The notes beneath the pieces were generated by a model, which saw only the letters and a list, made by a program, of their open reading frames with translations, was not told where the DNA came from and ran no database searches. From Brachyspira alvinipulli ATCC 51933 (GTDB lineage: Bacteria > Spirochaetota > Brachyspiria > Brachyspirales > Brachyspiraceae), in assembly GCF_000518245.1 (NCBI RefSeq), contig NZ_JADF01000019.1, forward strand, positions 62,001 to 126,000: 64,000 nt of DNA. Direction: 5' to 3'. The translations under genes were made by a program, and so were the position numbers. Each line of letters starts with the position of its first letter. Position 1 is the first letter of the stretch. This document shows positions 26,422 through 35,272 of this stretch, piece after piece.

Positions 26422-27525
26422 TTAATTTGTTGTATCTAAAGTTTCTTCTACAGAAGAAGTGCTTCCTCCCATTACAGAGTTAGCTAAATCTTTTATTTTT
26501 TTACTAGCGGATGATTCAGATAATGTTTTTATAGCATCAAGCATATTTCCTGTAGGAGGAGAATCTTTATATAGATTTAGTATTTCAATTGTAATGGCTT
26601 CGGAATTATCATTTTTAAGTCTGTATATTAAAAGCTCTTCGATTTCTGATTCTGTTTTATAATTTCCTAAAGCCTTAATAGCATATATACGTACTGAATC
26701 GCTGTCATTTTTAGCAGCCTCTACAATATCCTTTTTTACATCACCATAAGCATTATACTCAGGAAGAATATATATAACTCTTGCTGTTATTTCCGGTAAA
26801 TCTTCATCTAATAGCTTCTGAAGTATTTCATAATTTTCTGCACTAGGGTATGCTCCCAATGCTACAACTGCCATATAACGAACTAAAGCAGGCTCTCCTA
26901 CATTTTGAGCAGAATTCCTAGCTATTTCTTCTCCTTTAGGGTCTTTAGTTTCACTAAAATATCTTAATATTTCCACTTTTGTACTTGATCCTACTATATT
27001 ATTAGTATACTGTTCAAGTAAATAATCTGCTGCCATTGTTGATTTTATAGAACCTAAGGCATTTATCATACTGTCTAATACTAAACCTTTAGCATTTGTA
27101 ATATCTGCCATAATATAAGTTTCAAATTTTATATCAGGATATATAGAACATAAATAATATGCATCCTTACGCACATTATCATTCTCATCTTGAATAGCAT
27201 ATTCTATTATAGATTTAGCATTATCATTTTTAACTTGTTTAAAAAAGTTAATGATTTCAGATTTAACTCTGCTATTCATCTCTTCAGGATAATGAGCTGC
27301 AAGCATTGCAATATCAGCCTCATTTTTAGTATTTTTAATTTTACCTATAGTTGCAATTTTTTGAGAAGGTGTTCCATATTGAAAAGTTTTTTCAAAATCT
27401 GGATTTGCTAATCCTATACTTGTGTTTGTAGTAGGTTCTGGTGATATTTCCGGGGTTGTTTCCTGTGAGAATAACTCGAAGCTAATACATAATAAAAAAA
27501 TAAATATAATTTTTCTCATAAACAA
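26422..27525 (-). CDS. HEAT-repeat exported protein
   Basis: The 367-residue protein has a signal peptide (MRKIIFIFLLCISFELFSQ, possible cleavage after FSQ) and a Pro/Thr-rich linker (ETTPEISPEPTTN). Seven to nine HEAT-type helical repeats follow ('YAIQDENDNVRKDAYYLCSIY', 'VEAAKNDSDSVRIYAIKALGNY', 'VRYMAVVALGAYPSAENYEIL'). HEAT solenoids bind proteins. The start is TTG at 27525 or ATG at 27519; AAGGAG is nearer ideal spacing for the TTG. Probably periplasmic. Confidence 0.8.
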   Translation of the reverse strand: MFMRKIIFIFLLCISFELFSQETTPEISPEPTTNTSIGLANPDFEKTFQYGTPSQKIATIGKIKNTKNEADIAMLAAHYPEEMNSRVKSEIINFFKQVKNDNAKSIIEYAIQDENDNVRKDAYYLCSIYPDIKFETYIMADITNAKGLVLDSMINALGSIKSTMAADYLLEQYTNNIVGSSTKVEILRYFSETKDPKGEEIARNSAQNVGEPALVRYMAVVALGAYPSAENYEILQKLLDEDLPEITARVIYILPEYNAYGDVKKDIVEAAKNDSDSVRIYAIKALGNYKTESEIEELLIYRLKNDNSEAITIEILNLYKDSPPTGNMLDAIKTLSESSASKKIKDLANSVMGGSTSSVEETLDTTN

Positions 27526-27561
27526 AAATAAAAATCTCCTTAAAAGTTATTTTATATAAAG

Positions 27562-27596
27562 AAAACCCCTTCAATTTATAAAATTAAAGGGGTTTT
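27562..27596 (-). terminator. Terminator after the OmpA-like lipoprotein gene
   Basis: A 16-bp stem with a single mismatch (AAAACCCCTTCAATTT / AAATTAAAGGGGTTTT) lies 15 bases after the stop at 27611; the minus-strand tail is TTTTCTTT. Confidence 0.9.
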
Positions 27597-27610
27597 AATA
27601 TTTTCAAAAA

Positions 27611-28258
27611 TTAATTTCCTTGGTACGTACTTTCTGCTTTAACATCCAAATTTGAAATATAAGTATTATATTTTACCATATCTTCATCATTTTCAATAAC
27701 AATGAATTCGTATCTTCTTAAAGCATCCTGAGAAGGATATTCAGGCAAAGCCTCACCTAAAGGACTTTCTATTACTCTGTTAGAATCTACTCCTTTATTT
27801 AACAAGTAAGCCTTACCGTTTTTAGCTCTTAATACAGAAAGATTATAGTTATAAGGATAAGCTCTTCCTCTGTTGCTTGTATGAGCTTCTAAAACTATAC
27901 TGGTATTAGTATTATTATTTAAAAACTCTACAACCTGTGAAAATACTGTATCAGCATTAGCAGGCATATTTGTTTCTACAAACTTGAAAATTATTTTAGG
28001 GTCAGTTTCAAGCACTTTACCTCTTTCTGTAAGTCTTATAGAAGCACCAGCAGGCAAATAAAGTTCTTTAGGTTCTTCAGGAGCTTGTTCCTCTTCTATA
28101 ATAACATCCTCAGGAGTATCAGATTCTTCTTGTACCTGTTCTTCAGCAGGTGCTTCTCTTTCAGCAATAGCCTCTGCTGGAATACCGCCTTGAGTTGTAG
28201 TCTTACATGATACTATGACAAAGATCAATAAAATAAAAATAAATAAAATTTTTTTCAT
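27611..28258 (-). CDS. OmpA-domain lipoprotein
   Basis: The 215-residue protein has a lipoprotein signal (MKKILFIFILLIFVIVSC), an acidic Glu/Pro-rich linker (about 25-65) and an OmpA-like peptidoglycan-binding domain ('IIFKFVETNMPANADTVFSQVVEFLNN', 'SIVLEAHTSNRGRAYPYNYNLSVLRAKNGKAYLLNKGVDSNRVI', 'RRYEFIVI'). It would tie the outer membrane or periplasmic face to the cell wall. It is the downstream member of a tandem pair with the next entry, 21 bases apart. Confidence 0.87.
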   Translation of the reverse strand: MKKILFIFILLIFVIVSCKTTTQGGIPAEAIAEREAPAEEQVQEESDTPEDVIIEEEQAPEEPKELYLPAGASIRLTERGKVLETDPKIIFKFVETNMPANADTVFSQVVEFLNNNTNTSIVLEAHTSNRGRAYPYNYNLSVLRAKNGKAYLLNKGVDSNRVIESPLGEALPEYPSQDALRRYEFIVIENDEDMVKYNTYISNLDVKAESTYQGN

Positions 28259-28279
28259 TATTTTGCTTAAACCTCGATA

Positions 28280-28897
28280 TTATTTTGTTTCTGCATTAAT
28301 GTCGACAGTTTTAGCAAAATCGTTATACTTTTTCAAATCATTTTCATCCATTATGATTATAAATTCGCATCTTCTATTTTCTTTTAAAGTAGGATATTCA
28401 GGTAAAGCCTCTCCAAATGCATTTTTTAATAATTTACTATTTGCAGCTCCCAATTTTATTATATAATTGAAGCTTGTATCAGATCTTCTTTTAGATAAAT
28501 TATAATTATAAGGAGCAGGGCCATCTTTACTTGAGTTTCCTTCTACCATAATTCTAATATCTGGATTATCATTAATTATTTGATGAACTAGATTATAAGC
28601 CTCTTTGTAACTTCCTATTTCTATAGTTTTGTCAAAAGCAAATTTTACTTCATAGTTATTTGCCGGCTTTCCTACATCAGTTTTAGATTTAGGATCATGT
28701 AATACTAAAACACTGCCTCTAGGAGTATTTCTAACGGTAGCTCCATCCGGAAGATTTAATCCCTTTTTAGCTGATTGATTATCAGCCTGTTTAGTATTGA
28801 ATCCGGAACCGCTTTCAGGTCCAGCAGCTACTGGGGCACTTTTACATGCTACAATAGCGATAAAACTTAAACACATAATTAAGACTATTTTTTTCAT
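28280..28897 (-). CDS. OmpA-domain lipoprotein (paralogue)
   Basis: The 205-residue protein starts with a lipoprotein signal (MKKIVLIMCLSFIAIVAC). The OmpA-like C-terminal domain reads 'YEVKFAFDKTIEIGSYKEAYNLVHQIINDNPDIRIMVEGNSSKDGPAPYNYNLSKRRSD' (split by context) and ends 'NRRCEFIIIMDENDLKKYND'. The shared 'LPDGATVRNTPRGSVL' / 'LPAGASIRLTERGKVL' segment ahead of the OmpA domain shows that the two neighbours are duplicates. Upstream 188 bases hold the operon promoter region, where I see no strong element. Confidence 0.87.
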   Translation of the reverse strand: MKKIVLIMCLSFIAIVACKSAPVAAGPESGSGFNTKQADNQSAKKGLNLPDGATVRNTPRGSVLVLHDPKSKTDVGKPANNYEVKFAFDKTIEIGSYKEAYNLVHQIINDNPDIRIMVEGNSSKDGPAPYNYNLSKRRSDTSFNYIIKLGAANSKLLKNAFGEALPEYPTLKENRRCEFIIIMDENDLKKYNDFAKTVDINAETK

Positions 28898-29085
28898 GTT
28901 TTTTCCCTTAAGAACAATATTTTAATTTTTGGTAATATTATGCTAATAACAATTAACATAATACTATTATAACAAGTTTTTAATTGCATTTGTAAAATAT
29001 TTATTATTTTTAAAAAATATTTTATCATGTTTTAGAATTAAAAACTATAAGCTTTTATTATAAATCGGATAATTTTGAAAAATCA

Positions 29086-30810
29086 TTATTTTTTATTATT
29101 TACATAAATACATTCGAATGTATCTCCTAAATTTTTCTTTTGTGCTATGGAGCGGTATAATTTTGAAATTCCTTTATTGTTTCTAATTAAATTTAAATTA
29201 AATATATCGCAGAATCTGTTATAATAAATACTTTGATTTTCTAAATTTATTCTTTTTAATGAATATTTAGATAGAAGTATATCTAAGGATTTAGGATTAG
29301 CCTCAAAAGCATGATCTGTAGGAACTATAGAAAAATAATTTTTATTGAATCTTCCGCTTATTCCATATCCATTTGGTGTGGCGAATGCTAATATTCCATC
29401 ATCTTTAAGTGAATATAATATTTTACTTAAAATATTTTCAAAATTATATATATGCTCTACAACATACCATGCTGTAATTATATCGTATTCTTTTTCTTTG
29501 TATTCAAAATCTAATAATGAACAATTATGAACATTAAGATTTAATGTATTTATGCAGTAATCTGATGCATATTTGCTTATTTCTATACCTTCAGTATTAT
29601 ATCCATTTTCTGATGCTTCTTTTAGGAAAAAACCCATAGCACTGCCTATATCAAGTATTTTTCCTTTCGGTTTTATTTTCTTTATTTTTTCTAAACGTCT
29701 TCTGGCTAATGCTCTTAAATTTTCGCTGTCTTCTTCATAAGTTTTTCCATACTGATTCTTATAATCTTCTACAAAATATTTTGATGAATAATCCGTAAAC
29801 GGAGGAAGAAAATATTTTCTAAATAATGTATCACATTTTTTGCATTTATATAAATTAGATTCTAAATTCCTATTTTTCATTTCTATAAAACTGCTTGAGC
29901 AGAAAGGACATTTTATATCTTTAAAATCTTTTATATTATCTATAATAGTTTTTATTCTTTCTAATGATTTTTCTGTATCTATTGAGTTAGCATTTTCTGT
30001 ATATTTATTCTGTGTATCTCTGTCAAATAGAAATTCTTTTAATTTTTTTACAGCTTCATTTATATTAACATTCTCAAAAAAGCCTATATTAAAAAATAAA
30101 TCCCTCTGACTTTTAGCTAAATCATCATGGTATTTTGTAGGTGAAAGCAATACTGTTGGTATTGAGGCTTCTATGCATTCAAAAGCTGTAAGCCCGAAAT
30201 ATGTAATAACTGCACTATATGGTTTTGAAAAAATATCCGGGCTGAAATTTATATATTTTATATTAGGATATTCGCTTTCTTTTTCTATATCTATTAAAAC
30301 GAAATCCTTATTTTCAATTCTGCTTATAATTTCTAACGCTTTTTTCTTTAATTCATTATTAAATCCCAAATAAAGCAGAACAGGGGCATTCTCATCATAT
30401 TTAGGTTTTACATTTGAATTCAAAATAGTAGCTATAAAAGGCTTTATATTAACATCTTTAGAATTATCAACATTAGGAAGCATTTCTATAACTATGTCGG
30501 CAAATTTTCTTTCATTTCCTACGCTGTCAATTATAATAACATTTGATATAGTTTTAAGTTCTTTTATAAATCTTGATTCTACTTCTCTGCTGTCTACTAT
30601 TATTAAATAAGGGTTAATAGATTTTATTTCATTATATTTGCAAGTTTTTATACTTGCATCTTTGAATATATCGCTGTTATTATTAATAGAAGAAAATACA
30701 AAATTGTAATAATCTTTTAATTTATTAGCTATAAACTTCATGCGGGTTATATGCCCAAATCCGTATATAGTTCCTATGTCTGTTATTATACATATATTAT
30801 TGTTGTGCAT
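29086..30810 (-). CDS. PseG-like glycan hydrolase/transferase fused to a zinc-ribbon SAM methyltransferase
   Basis: The 574-residue protein joins two enzymes. Residues 1-290 are PseG-like ('ICIITDIGTIYGFGHITRMKFIANKL', 'AVITYFGLTAFECIEASIPTVLLS'), the family that removes UDP in pseudaminic-acid synthesis and resembles GT28. A four-cysteine ribbon 'CPFCSSSF...CKKCDTLF' (about 300-335) leads to a class I methyltransferase with motif I 'ILDIGSAMGFF' (about 385), 'YDIITAWYVVEHI' and 'GILAFATPNGYG'. The order suggests maturation of a surface or flagellar glycan. No other nonulosonate gene is adjacent. It is a long intact frame, not an assembly join. Confidence 0.8.
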   Translation of the reverse strand: MHNNNICIITDIGTIYGFGHITRMKFIANKLKDYYNFVFSSINNNSDIFKDASIKTCKYNEIKSINPYLIIVDSREVESRFIKELKTISNVIIIDSVGNERKFADIVIEMLPNVDNSKDVNIKPFIATILNSNVKPKYDENAPVLLYLGFNNELKKKALEIISRIENKDFVLIDIEKESEYPNIKYINFSPDIFSKPYSAVITYFGLTAFECIEASIPTVLLSPTKYHDDLAKSQRDLFFNIGFFENVNINEAVKKLKEFLFDRDTQNKYTENANSIDTEKSLERIKTIIDNIKDFKDIKCPFCSSSFIEMKNRNLESNLYKCKKCDTLFRKYFLPPFTDYSSKYFVEDYKNQYGKTYEEDSENLRALARRRLEKIKKIKPKGKILDIGSAMGFFLKEASENGYNTEGIEISKYASDYCINTLNLNVHNCSLLDFEYKEKEYDIITAWYVVEHIYNFENILSKILYSLKDDGILAFATPNGYGISGRFNKNYFSIVPTDHAFEANPKSLDILLSKYSLKRINLENQSIYYNRFCDIFNLNLIRNNKGISKLYRSIAQKKNLGDTFECIYVNNKK

Positions 30811-30991
30811 TAGAGTGTACTTATTCTTAAATATTATTTTAATTGCTATGCATTATATAATAAAAAAATATAATTACAAATAAAAAACTTACAGCATATT
30901 AAAAAAGTTAATAACAATATGTTATTTTTAAATTTCAGAGTAAAAGTTATTAAAATTTTGAAGGGCGGGATAGTAAAAATTAAATATAAAA

Positions 30992-31022
30992 AACCCCAAA
31001 TAGTATTAAACTATATGGGGTT
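30992..31022 (-). terminator. Terminator of gatB
   Basis: A 13-bp stem with one mismatch (AACCCCAAATAGT / ACTATATGGGGTT) lies 20 bases past the gatB stop; the minus-strand tail begins TTTTTTATA. Confidence 0.88.
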
Positions 31023-31042
31023 CATTATATACAAATATTTAA

Positions 31043-32494
31043 TTATTCGCTTAAAATCTTTCTTAAAACTTCATTAACAAGTTTAGGGTTACCCTGTCCC
31101 TTAGTAGCTTTCATTGTCTGACCTACTAAGAAACCGAATGATTTTTCTTTACCTGCTTTGAAGTCTGCTACTGATTTAGGATTTTCTTCTAAAACTTTTC
31201 TGATTATTGTTTCAAGCTCACCTGTATCGCTAACTTGCTTGATGCCTTTTTTCTCAACTATAGCAGAAGGAGCTTCTCCTGTTTCGCACATATCCTCAAA
31301 AATTTCTTTAGCTATTTTACCGCTTATAACGCCTTCATCTATAAGTTTGAAAATCTCACCTATATGCTCTGCTTTAGGTTTGAAATCTTTTATAGTTTGA
31401 AGTTTTTTATTTAAGTAAGCATTAACTTCAACCATTATCCAGTTGCTTATTTTCTTAGGCTGTTTAGGATAAGCTTTAACTGCTGCCTCATAATAATCAG
31501 CTAATGCAGCATCTTCTGTTAATACAACTATATCCTGATCTGGTAAATCATAATCTTTTTTAAGTCTTTCGCGTTTTTGCTGAGGAAGTTCTGGAAGCTC
31601 TTTTTTAGCCTGTTCAATTTCTTCATCTTTAAGAACTAAAAGAGGTATATCTGGGTCTGGGAAATATCTGTAATCTGCAGCACCCTCTTTTGAACGCATA
31701 CCCTTTGTAGTGTTTTCTTTAGCATCGTAAAGTCTAGTTTCTTGTAAGATTTTCTCGCCGTTATTTAAAGCTTTAATTTGTCTTTTTATTTCATAGTCAA
31801 TAGCAAGTCTTACATTTCTAAAACTGTTCATGTTTTTTACTTCAGTTTTAGTACCAAGTTCAGTACTTCCTTTAGGGCGTATAGAAACGTTGGCATCGCA
31901 TCTTAAAGAACCTTCTTCCATGTTACAATCAGAAACATCAATATATTTAAATATTTTTTTAAGCTCTGTTAAATATTGATAAGCTTCCTCACCTGTAGAA
32001 ATATCAGGCTCGCTTACACATTCTATCAAACAGCATCCAGCACGGTTTAAGTCTACATAGCTTAAAGGTCTTCCTGTATCATCATGCACAAGTTTACCAG
32101 CATCTTCTTCCATGTGTATTCTATTTATTCTTATACTTTTATTATAAGAAGAACCATCATCATTAAGTACAGTTATATCAAGATGACCTTCTGTACAGAT
32201 TGGTTCGTCCATTTGAGTAATCTGATAATAAGAAGGCAAATCCGGATAAAAATAATGTTTTCTAGCGAATCTGCTTTTCTTTTGAATAGTGCAGTTAGTA
32301 GCAAGTCCTGCTTTGATAGTTTTATGCACCATTTCTTTATTAACTATAGGCAAAGTACCAGGGTGAGCCTGACATCTTGGACAAGTAAGAGTGTTTGCAG
32401 GAGCACCGAAAGTGTTTGGGCATGAACAGAATGCTTTAGTTTTAGTATTAAGCTGAACATGCACTTCTAATCCTATGACTGCTTCATATTCCAT
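31043..32494 (-). CDS. gatB: Aspartyl/glutamyl-tRNA amidotransferase subunit B
   Basis: The 483-residue protein is the tRNA-binding kinase subunit of GatCAB, which converts Glu-tRNA(Gln) and/or Asp-tRNA(Asn) to the amide form. It shows 'YEAVIGLEVHVQLNTKTKAFCSC', 'CPRCQAHPGTLPIVN', 'KHYFYPDLPSYYQITQ', 'EDAGKLVHD', 'DLNRAGCCLIECVSEPDI' and the C-terminal Yqey domain ending in 'GFLVGQTMKATKGQGNPKLVNEVLRKIL'. gatA and gatC are not next to it. Length is normal. Confidence 0.96.
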   Translation of the reverse strand: MEYEAVIGLEVHVQLNTKTKAFCSCPNTFGAPANTLTCPRCQAHPGTLPIVNKEMVHKTIKAGLATNCTIQKKSRFARKHYFYPDLPSYYQITQMDEPICTEGHLDITVLNDDGSSYNKSIRINRIHMEEDAGKLVHDDTGRPLSYVDLNRAGCCLIECVSEPDISTGEEAYQYLTELKKIFKYIDVSDCNMEEGSLRCDANVSIRPKGSTELGTKTEVKNMNSFRNVRLAIDYEIKRQIKALNNGEKILQETRLYDAKENTTKGMRSKEGAADYRYFPDPDIPLLVLKDEEIEQAKKELPELPQQKRERLKKDYDLPDQDIVVLTEDAALADYYEAAVKAYPKQPKKISNWIMVEVNAYLNKKLQTIKDFKPKAEHIGEIFKLIDEGVISGKIAKEIFEDMCETGEAPSAIVEKKGIKQVSDTGELETIIRKVLEENPKSVADFKAGKEKSFGFLVGQTMKATKGQGNPKLVNEVLRKILSE

Positions 32495-32659
32495 ATTATT
32501 TAATCCTAATTATTAAAGTAATTTTTAAAAATATTATGTTTATTTTATATGAATTCGTATTTTTTTTCAACATATAGTTAAACTCTTTTTCGTTTATTAA
32601 GATTTGAAAACAATAAAAAATTGAAAGTATATAGTAATAGGGTAGAATGTAAATAAAAA

Positions 32660-33226
32660 TTAATTTTTATTATAATGAGCTTCTTTTACCTTCTTCCATA
32701 TAGTGTTTAATTTATTTTGCATAATAATATCAGGAATAAGCAGCATAGCAGTAATTAGTAGAACAACAATAATAAATGCTAATATAGTACCAGCAAATAT
32801 TAATAATATTTCAGGATTCAAAGTAAAACTATTATATGCTCCTCCGTAAAGTACTGCCATACCGCTTACCAATACTCCCATAACAAAAGCAAATATTAAT
32901 CCCCCTATAATTGGCATACCTACAAATAATACGATAATAAATGAAACCATACTTATTTGAGTAACATCATTTTTATCGTTTTCATCAATTTTTAAAGCTA
33001 TTTCTTTATGAATAATATTTCCGTATTTATTATACCAAAATATGCTGTAAAGATTGCAGGTAATAATACTAAGCAACAGTTCTAATTCAGGAGATATGTC
33101 CTTTCGTTTAGTAAATTTTTTAACTTCTAAGCTGATATAATAAATCCAATAGAAATGGTATATTCCTAAAGTAAAGAAGTTTAGAATAAACATTGCAGGA
33201 ATTGATCTTACAGCACCTATATTCAT
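32660..33226 (-). CDS. DUF4234-family membrane protein (longer paralogue)
   Basis: The 188-residue protein matches the 25958 gene in its first 80 residues ('GAVRSIPAMFILNFFTLGIYHFYWIYYISLEVKKF', 'PELELLLSIITCNLYSIFWYNKYG'). It adds a hydrophobic insert of two or more helices (about 105-170) before the shared end 'QNKLNTIWKKV'. Function unknown. It is the last intact chromosomal gene before the hairpin array and the prophage. Confidence 0.83.
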   Translation of the reverse strand: MNIGAVRSIPAMFILNFFTLGIYHFYWIYYISLEVKKFTKRKDISPELELLLSIITCNLYSIFWYNKYGNIIHKEIALKIDENDKNDVTQISMVSFIIVLFVGMPIIGGLIFAFVMGVLVSGMAVLYGGAYNSFTLNPEILLIFAGTILAFIIVVLLITAMLLIPDIIMQNKLNTIWKKVKEAHYNKN

Positions 33227-33246
33227 AAAATTATTTCCATTATTGC

Positions 33247-33440
33247 TATGTTCGCCTCGCCTTAAAGTAGTGAATAAGTAAACTTATTCACACGTCTGTG
33301 CCCCTGTGGGGCTGGCTCGGCTCACTTGTTTGTTGCTATGTTCGCGACGAAGTCCACATTGAGAAGCAATGTGCAGCCGCCTTAAATAAGCTAGTGAGTA
33401 AACTCACTAGCTGGCTTCGGCACGCTTCGCGAAAGTGCAT
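33247..33440. repeat. Array of four perfect hairpins in a GC-richer stretch
   Basis: Four stem-loops follow one another: 33270-33291 (arms GTGAATAAG / CTTATTCAC, loop TAAA), 33300-33312 (GCCCC / GGGGC, loop TGT), 33355-33373 (CACATTG / CAATGTG) and 33389-33412 (AGCTAGTGAG / CTCACTAGCT, loop TAAA). Two sub-units share the frame GCTATGTTCGC, then CGCCTTAAA, hairpin, and GGCTCGGCTCACTT or GGCTTCGGCAC. A related unit lies at 50247-50311. No gene is seen between 33227 and 33547. It looks like a REP- or MITE-like palindromic element family. Confidence 0.8.
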
Positions 33441-33547
33441 ATTAAAAACCTATTTATTAAATGTAAAAACTTGTTAGTAATTAATAAAATCCAACAATAT
33501 TGCCTCACTTCCTTTATCAGAAAAAAGATATATAACAAAATAATCAT

Positions 33548-34063
33548 TTAATTTATTAAAATATCTCCAAGTTTTATCTGCGAACCATGAATAAAGCCAT
33601 GAATCGTACCTTTGCCGTCATTATCATCAGGGGGTAAGTAATACACTTCAATCCAGTTTTTTTCCCAATCACTTAAATTGCCGTTAATATCAGCTTCCAA
33701 TAAAAGTCCACCATTATTAATCATATCATTTTTCAAAATCTTTCCTATTATTTTTCCATTTGGTTTATCTCTTATATTCACATAATCATCTTTAGAATTA
33801 TATTCAAGAGTATCATAATAATTTCTATCATAATTATCTTTAGTAAAATACTCTGTTTTAATATCTCCTAATAGTTTAAAATTTACAAGCTCTCCATAAG
33901 CCTCTCTTCCTGCTTCACCTTCTCCATAAAAAGAATAGTTTCTTATTGTTACCTCCGCCCTTACAGCAGCAGCACCTAAAAATCTTTTATTTAAAGGTTC
34001 TGGTAATTTTACTTTAATATTTTCTAATAAAACTCCGAAGTCTAATCTTTCAAATTCTTTATA
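33548..34063 (-). pseudogene. 5'-truncated gene with SH3-like C-terminal domain
   Basis: The frame runs 171 codons from just after a TAA at 34066-34064 to a stop at 33548, with no ATG, GTG or TTG start until the GTG at 33781, which sits deep inside an evident domain. The visible protein reads '...FERLDFGVLLENIKVKLPE', 'RFLGAAAVRAEVTIRNYSFYGEGEAG', then an SH3-like domain 'YVNIRDKPNGKIIGKILKND' to the end. The first part of the gene is missing, and the direct repeats and prophage begin immediately beyond, so integration or deletion probably removed it. Confidence 0.65.
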
Positions 34064-34087
34064 TTAAAAATAACATAAATTGTCAAA

Positions 34088-34145
34088 GACAAATAACATT
34101 CAAACACTAGACAAATAATATTCAATTTTGACAAATCACATTGAA
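34088..34145. repeat. Three direct repeats upstream of the early operon
   Basis: GACAAATAACATTCAA (34088-34103), GACAAATAATATTCAA (34110-34125) and GACAAATCACATTGAA (34130-34145) recur at 22 and 20 bases, about two helical turns. They lie between the truncated chromosomal gene and the first phage gene. They may be operators for the early promoter or arm-type integrase sites. A TTGACA is embedded at 34128-34133, but no good -10 box follows at normal spacing. Confidence 0.7.
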
Positions 34146-34240
34146 CTTCAAAATAAAAATTCATGCTAATTCTAAGATTAATATGCTGGTAAATACAGAG
34201 ATGTATTTTTTATAAAAAACAATACTTTAAGGAGTAAAAA

Positions 34241-34420
34241 ATGTTAGTAAAAGAATTCAAAAAAGAATTAGAAAACTTTGAAGATGATGCTCAAATATTT
34301 GTTCGTGTCAAAGATGAAAAAGATAGAATCACTTTAGCAGATTTCGGAGGAATAATTACAAGTGAAGAATTAGGACTTGGAGTTATAGTTCCTTTATTTA
34401 AGGTAAATAAGGAGAAATAA
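34241..34420 (+). CDS. Small phage protein, first gene of the early operon
   Basis: The 59-residue ORF starts with ATG after AAGGAG at ideal spacing. The sequence 'MLVKEFKKELENFEDDAQIF' continues as an acidic/hydrophobic mix ending 'VPLFKVNKEK'; it recalls small phage proteins that end in a strand pair, but I do not recognise it. The stop abuts the next ATG at 34421 with the next ribosome site inside this gene (AAGGAG), so the two are coupled. Confidence 0.7.
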   Translation: MLVKEFKKELENFEDDAQIFVRVKDEKDRITLADFGGIITSEELGLGVIVPLFKVNKEK

Positions 34421-34780
34421 ATGTCGGATTTGATAAAAAGTGATAACAAGAAAGACATATTTGTTTCTAATCAGCCAAATATAGAAACTAACAAAAATAC
34501 AAAAACTTTATGCTATGAAGCAGAACCTCAAATACTATCTTTAGACATAATTTACTTAATTGAAAGAGGCATTGAAGATTTAGACTGCAATGTAGAGTTT
34601 GATTTAGATGACGGAAATTATCCTTCAGATTTAGCTCCTAGCAGTTATGAGAAAATAGAAGAAACATTAAAAAAAGCAGGTATTGATATTGAGGCATTAA
34701 ATAAGCAGATCAATAAGGCTATGTTTGGAGAAGACGAATGTTTGAAATATTATCCGTATAAGGAGGTTGAAGAAGAATGA
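34421..34780 (+). CDS. Hypothetical phage protein
   Basis: The 119-residue acidic protein contains 'YLIERGIEDLDCNVEFDLDDGNYPSDLAPSSYEKIEETLKKAGIDIEAL'-type helices and no recognisable motif. It overlaps the next gene by 4 bases (ATGA), showing translational coupling in a tightly packed operon. Confidence 0.65.
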   Translation: MSDLIKSDNKKDIFVSNQPNIETNKNTKTLCYEAEPQILSLDIIYLIERGIEDLDCNVEFDLDDGNYPSDLAPSSYEKIEETLKKAGIDIEALNKQINKAMFGEDECLKYYPYKEVEEE

Positions 34781-34965
34781 AATGTGATATGTGTAAAGAA
34801 TATTTTGATGATAATGAATATTTGTTTGAAGTGAATATCGAAGATTCAGGAAGCAGAACCTGTTATGAATTATGCGAAGAATGTGCTGATAAAGTTAGGG
34901 ATTATATAGAAAGCTATTATAAAAAGCAAAAAGAAAAAGAACGTATATATGGTTCATCAAATTAG
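34777..34965 (+). CDS. Small two-CxxC zinc-binding protein
   Basis: The 62-residue protein has 'MKCDMCKEYF' and 'CYELCEECADKV', two Cys-x2-Cys pairs spaced to bind one zinc, followed by a lysine-rich helix. Such treble-clef mini-proteins are common in phage early regions and bind DNA or protein. Similar architecture recurs at 40909 and 46736. Confidence 0.7.
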   Translation: MKCDMCKEYFDDNEYLFEVNIEDSGSRTCYELCEECADKVRDYIESYYKKQKEKERIYGSSN

Positions 34966-34982
34966 TAGGAATAAAAAACAAA

Positions 34983-35261
34983 ATGAAAACAGAAGAGATT
35001 AAAGAGCAGATAAAACAATATGATGATGATTTAATAATAAAAATTAAGGACTGTAATAATATTGAATTAGTAAAAAGCTGGGGTGATTTGTATTTTGATA
35101 TTTTTGAGAATTGTAATCATAAGGTGCGAAACATTAAAGCAGCTGATTTAAAAAAGAAATTAGCTAACGGAGCTTCAAATGTTATGGTGCGTAAAGGAAA
35201 CAGTATTTTTCCAATTATCAAAATATCTAAAAGAGGTAAATATTTAATAATTCAATATTAA
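34983..35261 (+). CDS. Hypothetical phage protein
   Basis: The 92-residue protein has an acidic N-terminal helix and a basic C-terminal strand region ('GASNVMVRKGNSIFPIIKISKRGKYLIIQ'). No family recognised. It is in line with the early operon, and AAGGAGG just past its stop serves the next gene. Confidence 0.6.
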   Translation: MKTEEIKEQIKQYDDDLIIKIKDCNNIELVKSWGDLYFDIFENCNHKVRNIKAADLKKKLANGASNVMVRKGNSIFPIIKISKRGKYLIIQY

Positions 35262-35272
35262 GGAGGTGTTAA

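Noticed and set aside
33247-33440. tRNA, tmRNA or CRISPR in the GC-richer hairpin region
   Set aside because: No cloverleaf, no CCA, no regular repeat-spacer unit; only perfect simple hairpins.
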